A stretch of 64,000 nt of DNA, taken from positions 1-64,000 of the forward strand of contig JAPLDA010000070.1 of assembly GCA_026391945.1 (NCBI GenBank), read 5' to 3'. The stretch is from Bacteroidota bacterium. Its GTDB lineage: Bacteria > Bacteroidota > Bacteroidia > AKYH767-A > 2013-40CM-41-45. Made by a program: the position numbers and the translations under genes. Under the pieces are notes generated by a model. That model worked only from the letters and a program-made list of their open reading frames with translations. It was not told the DNA's origin and did not search any database. Shown here one piece after another: positions 54,442 through 63,731 of the stretch (position 1 is the stretch's first letter; each line of letters starts with the position of its first letter).

Positions 54442-55772
54442 TGTCAGAATACAACCCACCACACTCTGAAAAAGAATTCGAGGAGAACTTCGCTCAGCTG
54501 AAGCCATTGATGAGCCAGACAGAGGCGTACTACGAAAGTTCGCGCTGCCTGTTTTGTTACGATGCTCCCTGTGTGAATGCCTGCCCGACAGGTATTGACA
54601 TTCCTCTTTTCATCCGCCAGATCAACTCAAAAAATGAATTCGGCGCAGCCAAAACCATTTACGATTCCAACTATTTCGGTTATGCCTGCGGAAAAGTCTG
54701 TCCGACAGAAGTGTTGTGCGAAGGAGCTTGCGTGTACAATCATTCCGATGTAAAAGCAATTGAGATCGGGCGGTTGCAGACATTTGCCACTTCCAAAGCC
54801 ATTCAATCAAATAAAAAGTTGTATTCCTTTGCTAAACCAAACGGAAAAAAAATCGCCATCATCGGGGCCGGGCCGGCAGGAATCAGCTGCGCCTGCGAAT
54901 TGCGGTGGATGGGTTTTGAAGTGGATGTGTTTGAAGCGAAAGAAAAACCATCCGGACTTACCGTTCACGGCGTGGCGCCGTATAAGATCACCAATGAAGA
55001 AGCGCTGAATGAAATGGCTTACCTCGAAAAACAATTCGGGTATAACGTTCAGTACAGCAAACGCATTTCAACAAAAGAAGACCTGGCTTCACTTGAAAAT
55101 AAATACGACGCCATTTTCATCGGTATTGGTTTGGGAAAAACTTCTGAATTAAAAATCAAAGGAGAACATCTTGAACATGTTTTCGGGGCGGTTGAATTCG
55201 TTGAACAACTGAGGATGAATCACCACAAAATTCAGGTTCCGAAAAAAATAATCGTTCTTGGCGGCGGGAATACAGCCATGGATGCGGCCTCTGAGAGCGC
55301 ACGCATGGGTGCGGAAAAAGTGATTCTCGCATACCGGAGAAGCAAAGAAGAAATGCCTGCCTATGATTTTGAATATGACCTCGCAAAAAGTGTCGGGGTG
55401 AAAGGGTTGTTCAATGTGACGCCTGTTGAAATTACCGGTAACGGAAAAGTTGCAGGAGTAATATTTGCACAGACACAAACCGTAAACGGGAAACTCGAAA
55501 TTATAAAAGGTTCGGAATTTACGGAAGAGTGTGATGCCGTGATCAAAGCAACGGGACAATCCAAACAATCGGACTTGCTGAAACTGATTGACGGCTTGAA
55601 CCTGCAACCGAACGGAACCATTTCGGTGAATGAACATTTTCAAACTTCCAACAAAAAATATTTCGCAGCAGGCGATGCCGTAAGCGGCGGAGAAGAAGTC
55701 GTGAATGCCGCCGCCAATGGAAAAAAAGCGGCGCGGGGAATCGGTAAATTAATTCTGGGATTTGAGTTTTGA
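54441..55772 (+). CDS. preT: NAD-dependent dihydropyrimidine dehydrogenase subunit PreT
   Basis: 443 residues. N-terminal Fe-S cysteine motifs (RCLFCYDAPCVNACPTGIDI and YACGKVCPTEVLCEGACVYN), FAD-binding GxGxxG in IAIIGAGPAGISCACELRWM, NAD(P)-binding IIVLGGGNTAMDAASESAR, and a late FAD motif KYFAAGDAVSGG. This is the GltD/DPD-like electron-input subunit that passes NADH electrons to PreA. Its ATG overlaps the stop of the four-helix-bundle gene. Confidence 0.95.
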   Translation: MSEYNPPHSEKEFEENFAQLKPLMSQTEAYYESSRCLFCYDAPCVNACPTGIDIPLFIRQINSKNEFGAAKTIYDSNYFGYACGKVCPTEVLCEGACVYNHSDVKAIEIGRLQTFATSKAIQSNKKLYSFAKPNGKKIAIIGAGPAGISCACELRWMGFEVDVFEAKEKPSGLTVHGVAPYKITNEEALNEMAYLEKQFGYNVQYSKRISTKEDLASLENKYDAIFIGIGLGKTSELKIKGEHLEHVFGAVEFVEQLRMNHHKIQVPKKIIVLGGGNTAMDAASESARMGAEKVILAYRRSKEEMPAYDFEYDLAKSVGVKGLFNVTPVEITGNGKVAGVIFAQTQTVNGKLEIIKGSEFTEECDAVIKATGQSKQSDLLKLIDGLNLQPNGTISVNEHFQTSNKKYFAAGDAVSGGEEVVNAAANGKKAARGIGKLILGFEF

Positions 55773-55852
55773 AATCCTTACTTGAAAATCATCAAATCCT
55801 AAATCTCTAAATCCTAAATTCTTTAACTCTCAATTTACATCCATCACCACCA

Positions 55853-57208
55853 ATGGCCAACCTCCACACCAACTTCGCAGGAATAAAATCTCCAAACCCG
55901 TTCTGGCTTGCTTCCGCACCTCCTACCAACAGCGGCTACCAGGTGATGAAAGCATTTGATGCCGGCTGGGGCGGCGCCGTCTGGAAAACACTGGGCGTTC
56001 CCGTCGTGAACGTGTCTTCGCGTTATGGCTCGCTGAATTACCGCGATACGCGCATGATGGGATTCAACAACATCGAGTTGATTACCGACCGTCCGTTAAA
56101 AGATAACTTACGTGAGATCGAAGAAGTAAAAAAACGTTTCCCCAACCACGCAGTGATTGCTTCCCTCATGGTAGAAACCCGCGAAGAGTGGCACCAGATC
56201 ATGCAGGACGTCACCAATGCCGGCGCTGACGGCGTGGAACTGAATTTCGGTTGTCCGCATGGCATGTGCGAACGCGGAATGGGAAGTGCTGTCGGCCAGG
56301 AACCAAAAGTGCTGAAGACCATTGTCGGCTGGGTGAAAGAAGTGGCAAAAATTCCCGTCATCGTAAAACTCACTCCGAATATTTCCGACATCACACGCCC
56401 GGCACTGGCTGCCGTAGAAGGCGGCGGTGATGCCATTTCACTCATCAACACCATTCAAAGTGTGATTGGTGTTGACATCGACACCTTTGTTCCGTATCCC
56501 ATGGTGGACGGCAAAAGTACCAATGGCGGTTACTGCGGACCGGCCGTGAAACCGATTGCGATGAACATGCTGAAGAATTGCGCGCAGCATCCCGGAATAA
56601 ACATTCCGATTTCAGGAATCGGCGGCGTGGAGAACTGGAGAGATGCTGTTGAATTTATTTTACTCGGCGCATCTTCCGTACAGGTGTGTACAGCCGTGAT
56701 GCATTACGGTTTTGGAATCATCCGCGAAATGGTTCTCGGGCTGGAACAATACATGGATGAAAAAGGTTTTAAAACCATTGATGATTTCCGCGGAAAAGCA
56801 CTGAGCAATATTCTTCACTGGGAAGATCTGAACCTGAACTATAAAATCGTTGCCGACATCAGCCAGGATAAATGCATCGGCTGCCAGTTGTGTTATACGG
56901 CTTGTGAAGACGGCGCTCACCAGGCCATCAGCCTGCCGGAAGACCTGATGCAGCGCAAACCTCACATCATCGAAGAAAATTGTGTCGGTTGTAATTTGTG
57001 TTCACTCGTTTGCCCGGTGGAAGGCTGCATCACCATGAAACGCAAGGATGACGGCAAACAACATCTCACCTGGAAAGAGCGGACGCTGGAAGGAAATATT
57101 CCGAAAACGTTCAACGATGAATTAGCCGGCGGACTGCATCACTGGGTTCCGGAACCTATGGATGCGTTGAAGAAAACAAAACCGAAGCATTATAGCTTAA
57201 AAAGATGA
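55853..57208 (+). CDS. preA: NAD-dependent dihydropyrimidine dehydrogenase subunit PreA
   Basis: 451 residues. The FMN-binding dihydroorotate-dehydrogenase-like barrel covers about 1-320 (GIKSPNPFWLASAPPTNSGY, VELNFGCPHGMCERGMG with the catalytic-loop Cys, ISGIGGVENWRDAVEFILLG). Two 4Fe-4S motifs follow: KCIGCQLCYTACEDGAH and NCVGCNLCSLVCPVEGC. With PreT it reduces uracil or thymine to the 5,6-dihydro form. It is the last gene of the pathway cluster, followed by a palindrome at the convergent boundary. Confidence 0.96.
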   Translation: MANLHTNFAGIKSPNPFWLASAPPTNSGYQVMKAFDAGWGGAVWKTLGVPVVNVSSRYGSLNYRDTRMMGFNNIELITDRPLKDNLREIEEVKKRFPNHAVIASLMVETREEWHQIMQDVTNAGADGVELNFGCPHGMCERGMGSAVGQEPKVLKTIVGWVKEVAKIPVIVKLTPNISDITRPALAAVEGGGDAISLINTIQSVIGVDIDTFVPYPMVDGKSTNGGYCGPAVKPIAMNMLKNCAQHPGINIPISGIGGVENWRDAVEFILLGASSVQVCTAVMHYGFGIIREMVLGLEQYMDEKGFKTIDDFRGKALSNILHWEDLNLNYKIVADISQDKCIGCQLCYTACEDGAHQAISLPEDLMQRKPHIIEENCVGCNLCSLVCPVEGCITMKRKDDGKQHLTWKERTLEGNIPKTFNDELAGGLHHWVPEPMDALKKTKPKHYSLKR

Positions 57209-57219
57209 TTATTCTTTTG

Positions 57220-57238
57220 AAGTACTGAGTCAGTACTT
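57220..57238. terminator. 19-base palindrome between convergent genes
   Basis: AAGTACTGA-G-TCAGTACTT, perfect 9-bp arms with a single central base, 11 bases after the preA stop and touching the stop codon of the convergent gene. There is no long T-run on either side, so terminator function is uncertain; a protein-binding site is possible. Confidence 0.45.
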
Positions 57239-59060
57239 ATCTTATCAAGGTAACGGTTCCCTTAACAGTACGCATTTGCGAATTGCAGTCGATTGTCTGA
57301 ACGATATAATAATAAATTCCTGTACTTGCGTCTGAAGAATTAATTTTTCCGTTCCACTTTTTTATTTGGTCGTTGCTTTCAAACACTTTTTTTCCCCACC
57401 GGTCATAGACGATCATCTTCTGGATATCTACAGCATCTCCCAATGAAAATTCATCGTTCTTTCCGTCACCGTTGGGAGTGAATACATTTGAATAACTGGT
57501 TATGCCATTCTCTTCCCTCTGTTTTACAGTGATCGTTTGTTGAGATGAACATCCTGCAAGATTAGCAGTAACGGAATAAATCCCTGCTGAAGTTTCCAAA
57601 ACACTTTTTGTAGTGTCGCCGGTTGACCAAACATAACTGTCGGCCTGCGCTCCGCAGTCGAGAACAATAAAACTGTTTTGACAAATGAATGTATCCGATG
57701 GTAATGTGAAAACAGGTACGGGTTTAATGACAACCGTTTTCGTGATCTCAACAGGTGCAAGGCAGTTGAAGAGAATAGTAAGCTTCACAGTAAAAGTTCC
57801 ATCTGTGTGGTATGAATGCGTAACATTTTGTCCCTGTACCGTTACACTGTCGCCCATGTTCCAGGAATATCCCGTAGCATTTTTCACGCTGTCAACTGCA
57901 AAATGCAATATATTATTTGCACAGCCGGTAGAATCGTACGTAACGTGTGTAGTTGGCTCATAAAAATAGCTTTCAATAAAATTCACAAAACTATCATTGG
58001 TTGAGTTGGGAAGAATGATGACACTGTCGGTATAATTGCATGCAAGCCCTGCAGCATTCGGGTTAGTAATCACTCCTATTTCCCGCCGTATGCTCCCATC
58101 CCATGCCACGTATATTTTTTTATCAGGGCCTATCTGCAGTTTAGCCCTCCAAGTAATATCGGTGGGGCCTGGATTAATGACTGTCTGTGATGAGAGGATA
58201 GCAGAAGCCGAACCGGCATTCATGTCATACTGATAAATATTTCCGCCTCTCATGCATATATATAACTTGCTGTTATCCGGTGAAAATGAAATGCCATCAT
58301 ATACATCGGAAAAAGGAAAATCAATGGGATTGGGGCCAACCATTCCTGTGCTGCGATCAAAATCAAATACCTGTACCCAGTGATCAGCGGCACTGCAGGC
58401 AAGTTTTTTTCCATCGGGTGAAAACTTATAACAACTCGGAGCTAAGTTGGTCGAATATACCATGCCTGTGTGAGAAATTACGGGCCCGGAAATACCGGAC
58501 GATGTAATGAGATAAGAATGGAAAGCATCCGTCTGCCATTCATGAGAAACAATCCAGACATCGCAGTCATTGGAATGTCTTACTCCTGCTATTCGGTAAT
58601 TATTCGTATATCCTGAATCAAGTAAAAGATGAATTTGACCAGGTTGCATTCCTCCCATACCATTATTTAAATTAATATTAATTACTGAATAAGTAATTCC
58701 ACATAAATTTTTTCTATTGACAATAAATAAATAATAAATGGAATCATTTCCGGGCTGAGGAACAATTATGTTGGCAGTTTGGGCAATTCCACCATTAAGG
58801 TACGTTGAATCCATTACCTGAAAACTGCTATTATAAACCCGGCTTCCACCACCGTAGAATAACAAGTTTCCTGAATTTTTGCTGCAGATACATGCATTAA
58901 GAGGTGCATTGCCTCCAACTGAAGAAATTAGACCAGGGGGAGATGATGAATTAAAATCCAATCCATTATTATATCCAAATATCCATACGTTTGCTTCTTT
59001 CTGAGCATGAATAGTATGGATCGAGAAAACAACAAAAAAAATTGAAAGTAAAATTCGCAT
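57237..59060 (-). CDS. Secreted protein with PKD domain and CHU_C (T9SS type B) C-terminus
   Basis: 607 residues with signal peptide (ending AQ near residue 20). An N-terminal beta-propeller-like region (about 30-370; GYNNGLDFNSSS, FSPDGKKLACSAADHW, FSPDNSKLYI) precedes a PKD domain (VKNATGYSWNMGDS, GTFTVKLTI). An Ig-like part (CGAQADSYVWSTGDTTKSV) and the gliding-motility C-terminal domain (YSNVFTPNGDGKNDEF, IYDRWGKKVFES-like, GIYYYIV) follow. Such proteins are exported by T9SS and remain at the surface. No enzymatic motif seen; adhesion or matrix role likely. Confidence 0.9.
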   Translation of the reverse strand: MRILLSIFFVVFSIHTIHAQKEANVWIFGYNNGLDFNSSSPPGLISSVGGNAPLNACICSKNSGNLLFYGGGSRVYNSSFQVMDSTYLNGGIAQTANIIVPQPGNDSIYYLFIVNRKNLCGITYSVININLNNGMGGMQPGQIHLLLDSGYTNNYRIAGVRHSNDCDVWIVSHEWQTDAFHSYLITSSGISGPVISHTGMVYSTNLAPSCYKFSPDGKKLACSAADHWVQVFDFDRSTGMVGPNPIDFPFSDVYDGISFSPDNSKLYICMRGGNIYQYDMNAGSASAILSSQTVINPGPTDITWRAKLQIGPDKKIYVAWDGSIRREIGVITNPNAAGLACNYTDSVIILPNSTNDSFVNFIESYFYEPTTHVTYDSTGCANNILHFAVDSVKNATGYSWNMGDSVTVQGQNVTHSYHTDGTFTVKLTILFNCLAPVEITKTVVIKPVPVFTLPSDTFICQNSFIVLDCGAQADSYVWSTGDTTKSVLETSAGIYSVTANLAGCSSQQTITVKQREENGITSYSNVFTPNGDGKNDEFSLGDAVDIQKMIVYDRWGKKVFESNDQIKKWNGKINSSDASTGIYYYIVQTIDCNSQMRTVKGTVTLIR

Positions 59061-59087
59061 CTAATAATTTTCTTGCTAATAATAATT

Positions 59088-60740
59088 TTACAGTTTTGAC
59101 AGCTTAGATGAAAAAACTATTTCATGGTTCTTATCCAGAATCTTCATAAAATATATTCCATTTGTTAAATTTGGACAAGTGCCCAAAAAAAGATTTTTTT
59201 GATTTATTGCAAAGTCTTCAAAAATTGTCCTACCCATAATATCAGTAATTGAAATGGTACATATATTATCGTTATCCTGATAAGCGTAAGGTAATTCAAC
59301 GATCAAAAAATCATCAAATGGATTTGGGAATATTGTGAATGATGACGCAACATTTGGAGACTTTTCCGTTTTAAATGGATCAACAGAATAATAATTTTCA
59401 GTTTTATAATAAACATCATAAGCATGGTTACAACTATTAACATATTCGCAACAAAATGCAGCTAAAAAATCATTTGAATTAATAGCAAATCTTCCAGAAA
59501 CAGAAGGTGCAAAATCATTGTTCCGCGTGCAATAATTAGCTACATAATAATCGGATGGGTAATAATTAGTCCCATAAATATATCCATCCCACTGAGTTCG
59601 AATTGCAATTACATCTTGCTGATCAATTAAAGCAAGGTTTCCGGCCAGGGTGTTTGAAGAATTATCAACAGTCCATAAGAAATAAAGATAGTCGGCTATG
59701 TAACTAACAACTGGTTCATAGTTCGGGATCATTGACATATCATAGGAAGAAGAACCTTGAAGAGAACCATTATTATAAACATAAGGAACGGTCGGTAAAT
59801 TACTCATCCACTTAATAAATCCGTGAATTTCCTGAGTAGATGGGTTGTTGTTTGAATTTACTGCTTCAGCAACAACAGCCCAGTCCATGTAACTTAACCA
59901 GTTAGAGATACGATTAGAAGATATGCGCGGTTTAGAATAAACATATAGGCTACTGGAGTACTGCAATTCATAAATGGAAGAACCTGTTGATAAACTTCCG
60001 GATTCCACTGCACCCCAACCCTGAATTTCAACATTCACAGTGTTATCAGTACCATCATCAGAAATAAAAGTGTAATAAACATTATCAGCATTTACAGTGA
60101 CATCCGGGTCATAAAAAGACAAATTATTACTTCCAGCATCCTGGAGAACAACTTCATTATAGTAATTTGGAGAATTGCCACTGCCACTTAGATCAACAAC
60201 ACATGAATAGATTGCGCCATACTGAGGAGAATCCTTCATCCAAACAATTGCAAAATAATCATTATCGTTGTTGTCTATTTTTGGACTCGCACCCGATTTA
60301 AACAATACCGTTGTATTATATAAATTATAACCATTATTCCATTGATAGGTCTCTGCAACAATGCTGTTCGAATTACCTAAATCCTCGTAAACAACTATCG
60401 CCCATCTCCCATCAGAGCTAAGGCTGACATCCGGATTAAAAGGCACGACCCCCGATATTCCATGGCCAAGCAAGACAGATCCTGTACTATGTCCATCATC
60501 CCAACCTAAACCCGGATAAGTTCCATCCCAAACAATTACTTTCATTGTATAATCTACGCTACTGGCAGTCCATTCTCGAAAATCATTGTTCGTGTGTTTA
60601 ACATCAGTTGATCCACTATTTATTGGAGTTTCCGAGTAAGTTGCAATTGCAATTTGCGCATATGTACTCTCAGCAAAACCTATTATCAGAACAATAAATA
60701 AAATGACGAGTAAATTTTTATAATTATTTTTAGCTTCCAT
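59088..60740 (-). CDS. Secreted protein with T9SS type A sorting domain, unknown N-terminal repeats
   Basis: 550 residues, signal peptide (1-29, ending STYA-Q). The mature region is Asn/Ser/Tyr/Asp-rich with repeated beta-strand units (RWAIVVYEDLGNSN, YFAIVWMKDSPQYG, VYYTFISDDGTDN, DWAVVAEAVNSNNN), probably a beta-propeller. The C-terminal sorting domain begins at FTIFPNPFDDFLIVELPY and ends KLSKL. Its AT-richness is higher than that of its neighbours. Function unknown. It is upstream of the CHU_C protein on the same strand (27-base gap), so they may be co-expressed. Confidence 0.85.
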   Translation of the reverse strand: MEAKNNYKNLLVILFIVLIIGFAESTYAQIAIATYSETPINSGSTDVKHTNNDFREWTASSVDYTMKVIVWDGTYPGLGWDDGHSTGSVLLGHGISGVVPFNPDVSLSSDGRWAIVVYEDLGNSNSIVAETYQWNNGYNLYNTTVLFKSGASPKIDNNDNDYFAIVWMKDSPQYGAIYSCVVDLSGSGNSPNYYNEVVLQDAGSNNLSFYDPDVTVNADNVYYTFISDDGTDNTVNVEIQGWGAVESGSLSTGSSIYELQYSSSLYVYSKPRISSNRISNWLSYMDWAVVAEAVNSNNNPSTQEIHGFIKWMSNLPTVPYVYNNGSLQGSSSYDMSMIPNYEPVVSYIADYLYFLWTVDNSSNTLAGNLALIDQQDVIAIRTQWDGYIYGTNYYPSDYYVANYCTRNNDFAPSVSGRFAINSNDFLAAFCCEYVNSCNHAYDVYYKTENYYSVDPFKTEKSPNVASSFTIFPNPFDDFLIVELPYAYQDNDNICTISITDIMGRTIFEDFAINQKNLFLGTCPNLTNGIYFMKILDKNHEIVFSSKLSKL

Positions 60741-60910
60741 CGACTTAGTGGTTTAGTTTGTCTAATTAATTAAACAAAGAACGATGAATCAAAATTAATA
60801 GAATTTTAATCAAAAAAAAATATTTTACCATACATACCCTTAAGTCCAACATTTCCAATCAATATGAAAATATTTAAGATTGTTTCGATGAAAATTACAA
60901 AAAAGAAGCG

Positions 60911-61576
60911 ATGATAAAAAAATATTCCGGGGAAAACCCTTTCCTATTTGTTTTCGCTCCTTTCATTTCCTGTTTTGTACTTTTTGGTGTCCCGGCAAAT
61001 GCACAGAAACATTACGGGAAAATATTCCGCCAACTCAGCTGCCCCGAAAAACGCTGGGTGATCTTTCATCCCTTCGTTGCAAAGAAAGCGTATCGGCTCA
61101 CGCAACAGGCAAGAACGGCGGCGAAGGAAATGGTAACGAATCATTTGCTCGACGATGATGAAAACGGCGGACAGGCAGATGCATTCCGTCATAGTTACTG
61201 GATGGCTTTGTTGTCGCAGCATATATGCTGGAGAAAAGCCATGCGTTTGGGAAAAGCTCATGAGAAAGGAAATTATCTTGACTTCAAAAAGAACAGGATG
61301 GAAGAAGGATCACTTCCGGATTCCGTTTCCGGCGCCATGGATCTGTATAACAACGAAATCGGCATCGCCATCAGCAGAAGAAACCATGGTTTCAATGAAA
61401 AAGATTTGATACAAGCGGTACGCGATTCCATTCTCGCCGGGAAAATGATCGTGATCCGTAAAAATAAAAAAGGTGAACCTTTGGATTGCGAGGGAAGAAT
61501 CATTGAGTTGAAAAAATATCAGCATCAATGGAACATTCCAAAATGTTTGGTACATTCGGATTCCAAAGAGCCCTGA
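60911..61576 (+). CDS. DUF6973-like secreted protein
   Basis: 221 residues with an N-terminal hydrophobic signal-like stretch (FLFVFAPFISCFVLFGVPANAQ). The core NGGQADAFRHSYWMALLSQH, the AHEKGN motif and MDLYNNEIGIAI match a family I know as DUF6973. Conserved His, Asp and Asn residues (DAFRH, AHE, NN) suggest a helical metal-binding or hydrolytic site, but function is unknown. It stands alone between the T9SS genes and pepP. Confidence 0.7.
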   Translation: MIKKYSGENPFLFVFAPFISCFVLFGVPANAQKHYGKIFRQLSCPEKRWVIFHPFVAKKAYRLTQQARTAAKEMVTNHLLDDDENGGQADAFRHSYWMALLSQHICWRKAMRLGKAHEKGNYLDFKKNRMEEGSLPDSVSGAMDLYNNEIGIAISRRNHGFNEKDLIQAVRDSILAGKMIVIRKNKKGEPLDCEGRIIELKKYQHQWNIPKCLVHSDSKEP

Positions 61577-61621
61577 TCTCATTTTCATTTTCTATCTTTG
61601 GATCGTTTAATTTCCATCCTT

Positions 61622-62926
61622 ATGAAGTACCCCTCCATCGACAAAAAACTATTCATCCAGAACAGGAAAAAATTTGTTTCCCATCTGCATCCCGATTCCA
61701 TCGCCATCTTCAACAGCAACGATGAAATGCCGAGGAATGGCGACGGCACATTTCCGTTTCGCCAGCATTCCGATTTGTTTTACCTCAGCGGCATCGACCA
61801 GGAACAAACCATTTTGGTGATGGCGCCGAATCATCCGCTTCCTGAATACCGTGAAGTGTTGTTCCTCCGCAAAACGAATGAACACATCGCCGTTTGGGAA
61901 GGACATAAATACACGAAGGAAGAAGCCCGCGAAGCATCCGGGATTCAGCATGTGTTCTGGGTGGAAGATTTTCAAACGATGCTGCCTGTGATGATGCATC
62001 ATTCCACGCACGTGTACCTGAACCTGAATGAAAACGACCGGTTCTCCAACGAGGTTCCTTACCGTGAAGCGCGTTTTGCCGTTGAACTGAAAAACAAATA
62101 TCCGAATCATCACTATGAGCGGTCGGCATTGATCATGGCAAAACTGCGTTCCATAAAATCGAAGGAAGAAGTGGAACTGATGCAAATAGCCTGTGACATC
62201 ACCGACAAAGCCCTTCGAAGAGTTTTGCGTTTTGTGAAACCCGGAGTGATGGAATATGAAATTGAAGCGGAGATCACGCATGAGTTCATCCGCAACCGCG
62301 CCAACGGTCACGCCTACACACCGATCATTGCAAGCGGGGCAAACGCCTGCGTGTTGCATTACACCGACAACAACCTGGAATGCAAAGACGGAGATGTGAT
62401 CCTGCTTGACTTCGGCGCCGAATACGCCAATTACGCTGCCGATCTCACACGCAGCATTCCGGTCAGCGGTAAATTCACGAAACGCCAGCGCGACGTGTAC
62501 AACGCCGTGTTGCGCGTGATGCGTGCTGCCATCAAAATGCTGGTCGTTGGAAATACGATTCCGAAATACCACGAAGAAGTCGGCAAGGTGATGGAGCAGG
62601 AACTGATTGGCTTGGGTTTATTAAAAGCGGACGAAGTAAAAAAACAGGATCCGAAACAGCCGCTGTACAAAAAATATTTCATGCACGGCACTTCGCATTT
62701 TCTCGGCCTCGATGTTCATGACATCGGAAACCGCTACGAACCGATGCAGGCGGGAATGGTGTTTACCTGCGAACCCGGCATTTATATTCCGGAAGAAAAC
62801 CTCGGCATCCGCATCGAGAACGACATTCTCCTCACCGCCAACGGACCTGTTGACCTGATGGCAAAAATTCCTGTGGAAGCGGATGAGATTGAAGAACTGA
62901 TGGTTCGAAAAAACGTGGCTGTTTGA
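61622..62926 (+). CDS. pepP: Xaa-Pro aminopeptidase (aminopeptidase P)
   Basis: 434 residues from the ATG at 61622 (MKYPSIDKKLF); a TTG 24 bases upstream is less likely, since it overlaps a TATCTTTG -7-like box at about 61592-61599. The N-terminal AMP_N domain (RNGDGTFPFRQHSDLFYLSG) precedes the creatinase-like catalytic domain. Its dinuclear metal ligands are visible in ILLDFGAEYANYAADLTRS (two Asp), the HGTSHFLGLDVHDIG region (His), CEPGIYI (Glu) and GIRIENDILLT (Glu). Removes N-terminal residues preceding proline. Confidence 0.94.
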   Translation: MKYPSIDKKLFIQNRKKFVSHLHPDSIAIFNSNDEMPRNGDGTFPFRQHSDLFYLSGIDQEQTILVMAPNHPLPEYREVLFLRKTNEHIAVWEGHKYTKEEAREASGIQHVFWVEDFQTMLPVMMHHSTHVYLNLNENDRFSNEVPYREARFAVELKNKYPNHHYERSALIMAKLRSIKSKEEVELMQIACDITDKALRRVLRFVKPGVMEYEIEAEITHEFIRNRANGHAYTPIIASGANACVLHYTDNNLECKDGDVILLDFGAEYANYAADLTRSIPVSGKFTKRQRDVYNAVLRVMRAAIKMLVVGNTIPKYHEEVGKVMEQELIGLGLLKADEVKKQDPKQPLYKKYFMHGTSHFLGLDVHDIGNRYEPMQAGMVFTCEPGIYIPEENLGIRIENDILLTANGPVDLMAKIPVEADEIEELMVRKNVAV

Positions 62927-62941
62927 AAACGTGGCTGTTTG
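62910..62941 (+). repeat. 16-bp tandem duplication across the pepP stop codon
   Basis: AAAACGTGGCTGTTTG occurs twice in a row (62910-62925 and 62926-62941). The pepP stop (62924-62926) spans the junction between the copies, and the second copy runs into the DinB-family ATG. Confidence 0.95.
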
Positions 62942-62942
62942 A

Positions 62943-63437
62943 ATGAAATCACTTCTCCTGCATTACACCCGGTACAACCATTGGGCAAACCAGCGCATCT
63001 GTGATTACATGAAAGAATATGTAAACGATGAGCAGTCGGTAAAAGAAATCATCAGTAGTTTTTCTTCCGTGAGAAAAACTATTTTTCATACGTGGGATGC
63101 GCAGATTGTCTGGATTCACAGGATCAGGAAAGAAACTCCTCCTCCGTGGCCACCGACAAAAAGTTTCAGCGGGTCGTGGCATGAAGCACTAAAAGGATTT
63201 GTGGAAAGTTCTTTACCCTTCATCAAAGTGGTTGAACAATGTGATGAACACATGCTGTCGTCTGTTGTTTCGTTTCATGACATCAAAGGAAATCCTTTTT
63301 CGATGGCACTGTGCGACATCCTTCAGCATGTGGTGAACCACAGCACTTTTCACCGAGGACAAATCATCACGCAACTCCGGCAGCTTGGCTTTTCAGAATT
63401 CCCAAGAACGGATTACGTTGTTTTCAGGAGGGAATAA
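62943..63437 (+). CDS. DinB family protein
   Basis: 164 residues, four-helix DinB/YfiT fold. Metal-site histidines are in LLHYTRYNHWANQRI, FHTWDAQIVWIHRI and VVNHSTFHRGQIIT (HxxxH-type pair). Known members are often metal-dependent thiol S-transferases or hydrolases of unknown substrate. It begins 16 bases after pepP, inside a duplicated sequence, so it is likely co-transcribed with pepP. Confidence 0.88.
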   Translation: MKSLLLHYTRYNHWANQRICDYMKEYVNDEQSVKEIISSFSSVRKTIFHTWDAQIVWIHRIRKETPPPWPPTKSFSGSWHEALKGFVESSLPFIKVVEQCDEHMLSSVVSFHDIKGNPFSMALCDILQHVVNHSTFHRGQIITQLRQLGFSEFPRTDYVVFRRE

Positions 63438-63587
63438 ATTATTGTTTGATGAATTTTTTCGAATCCAAACACCACTGAAAGTATAAAACAATATCCTTTC
63501 ATAAGCTACATTTCAAACAATCGTTTTTTCAATCCTGATTTTATCCATTTCGTATTTTAATACAGGAAAAGGTTTTACTTTTAAGGA

Positions 63588-63707
63588 ATGAAAAACGAAG
63601 CCTGTTCCTTTAAATGTCCTGCCTGTATTGCTGATCCTTTGAGCAGGTTCCTGTTCGAAACGGTTAAGGGCCGGCAGGCAAATGGAATTCCGTCGAGTGT
63701 TTTATAA
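63588..63707 (+). CDS. Possible 39-aa Cys-rich small ORF
   Basis: A short frame from ATG 63588 to TAA 63705-63707 encodes MKNEACSFKCPACIADPLSR and 19 more residues, with a C-x3-C-x2-C cluster. There is an AAGGA directly before the ATG, too close for normal use. No family recognised. The rest of the 294-base gap (63438-63731) shows nothing else. Confidence 0.2.
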   Translation: MKNEACSFKCPACIADPLSRFLFETVKGRQANGIPSSVL

Positions 63708-63731
63708 ATCCTGATTTATCCATAACTATAC

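Noticed and set aside
61649-62572. 307-aa minus-strand frame
   Set aside because: Antisense shadow of pepP with no recognisable domain.
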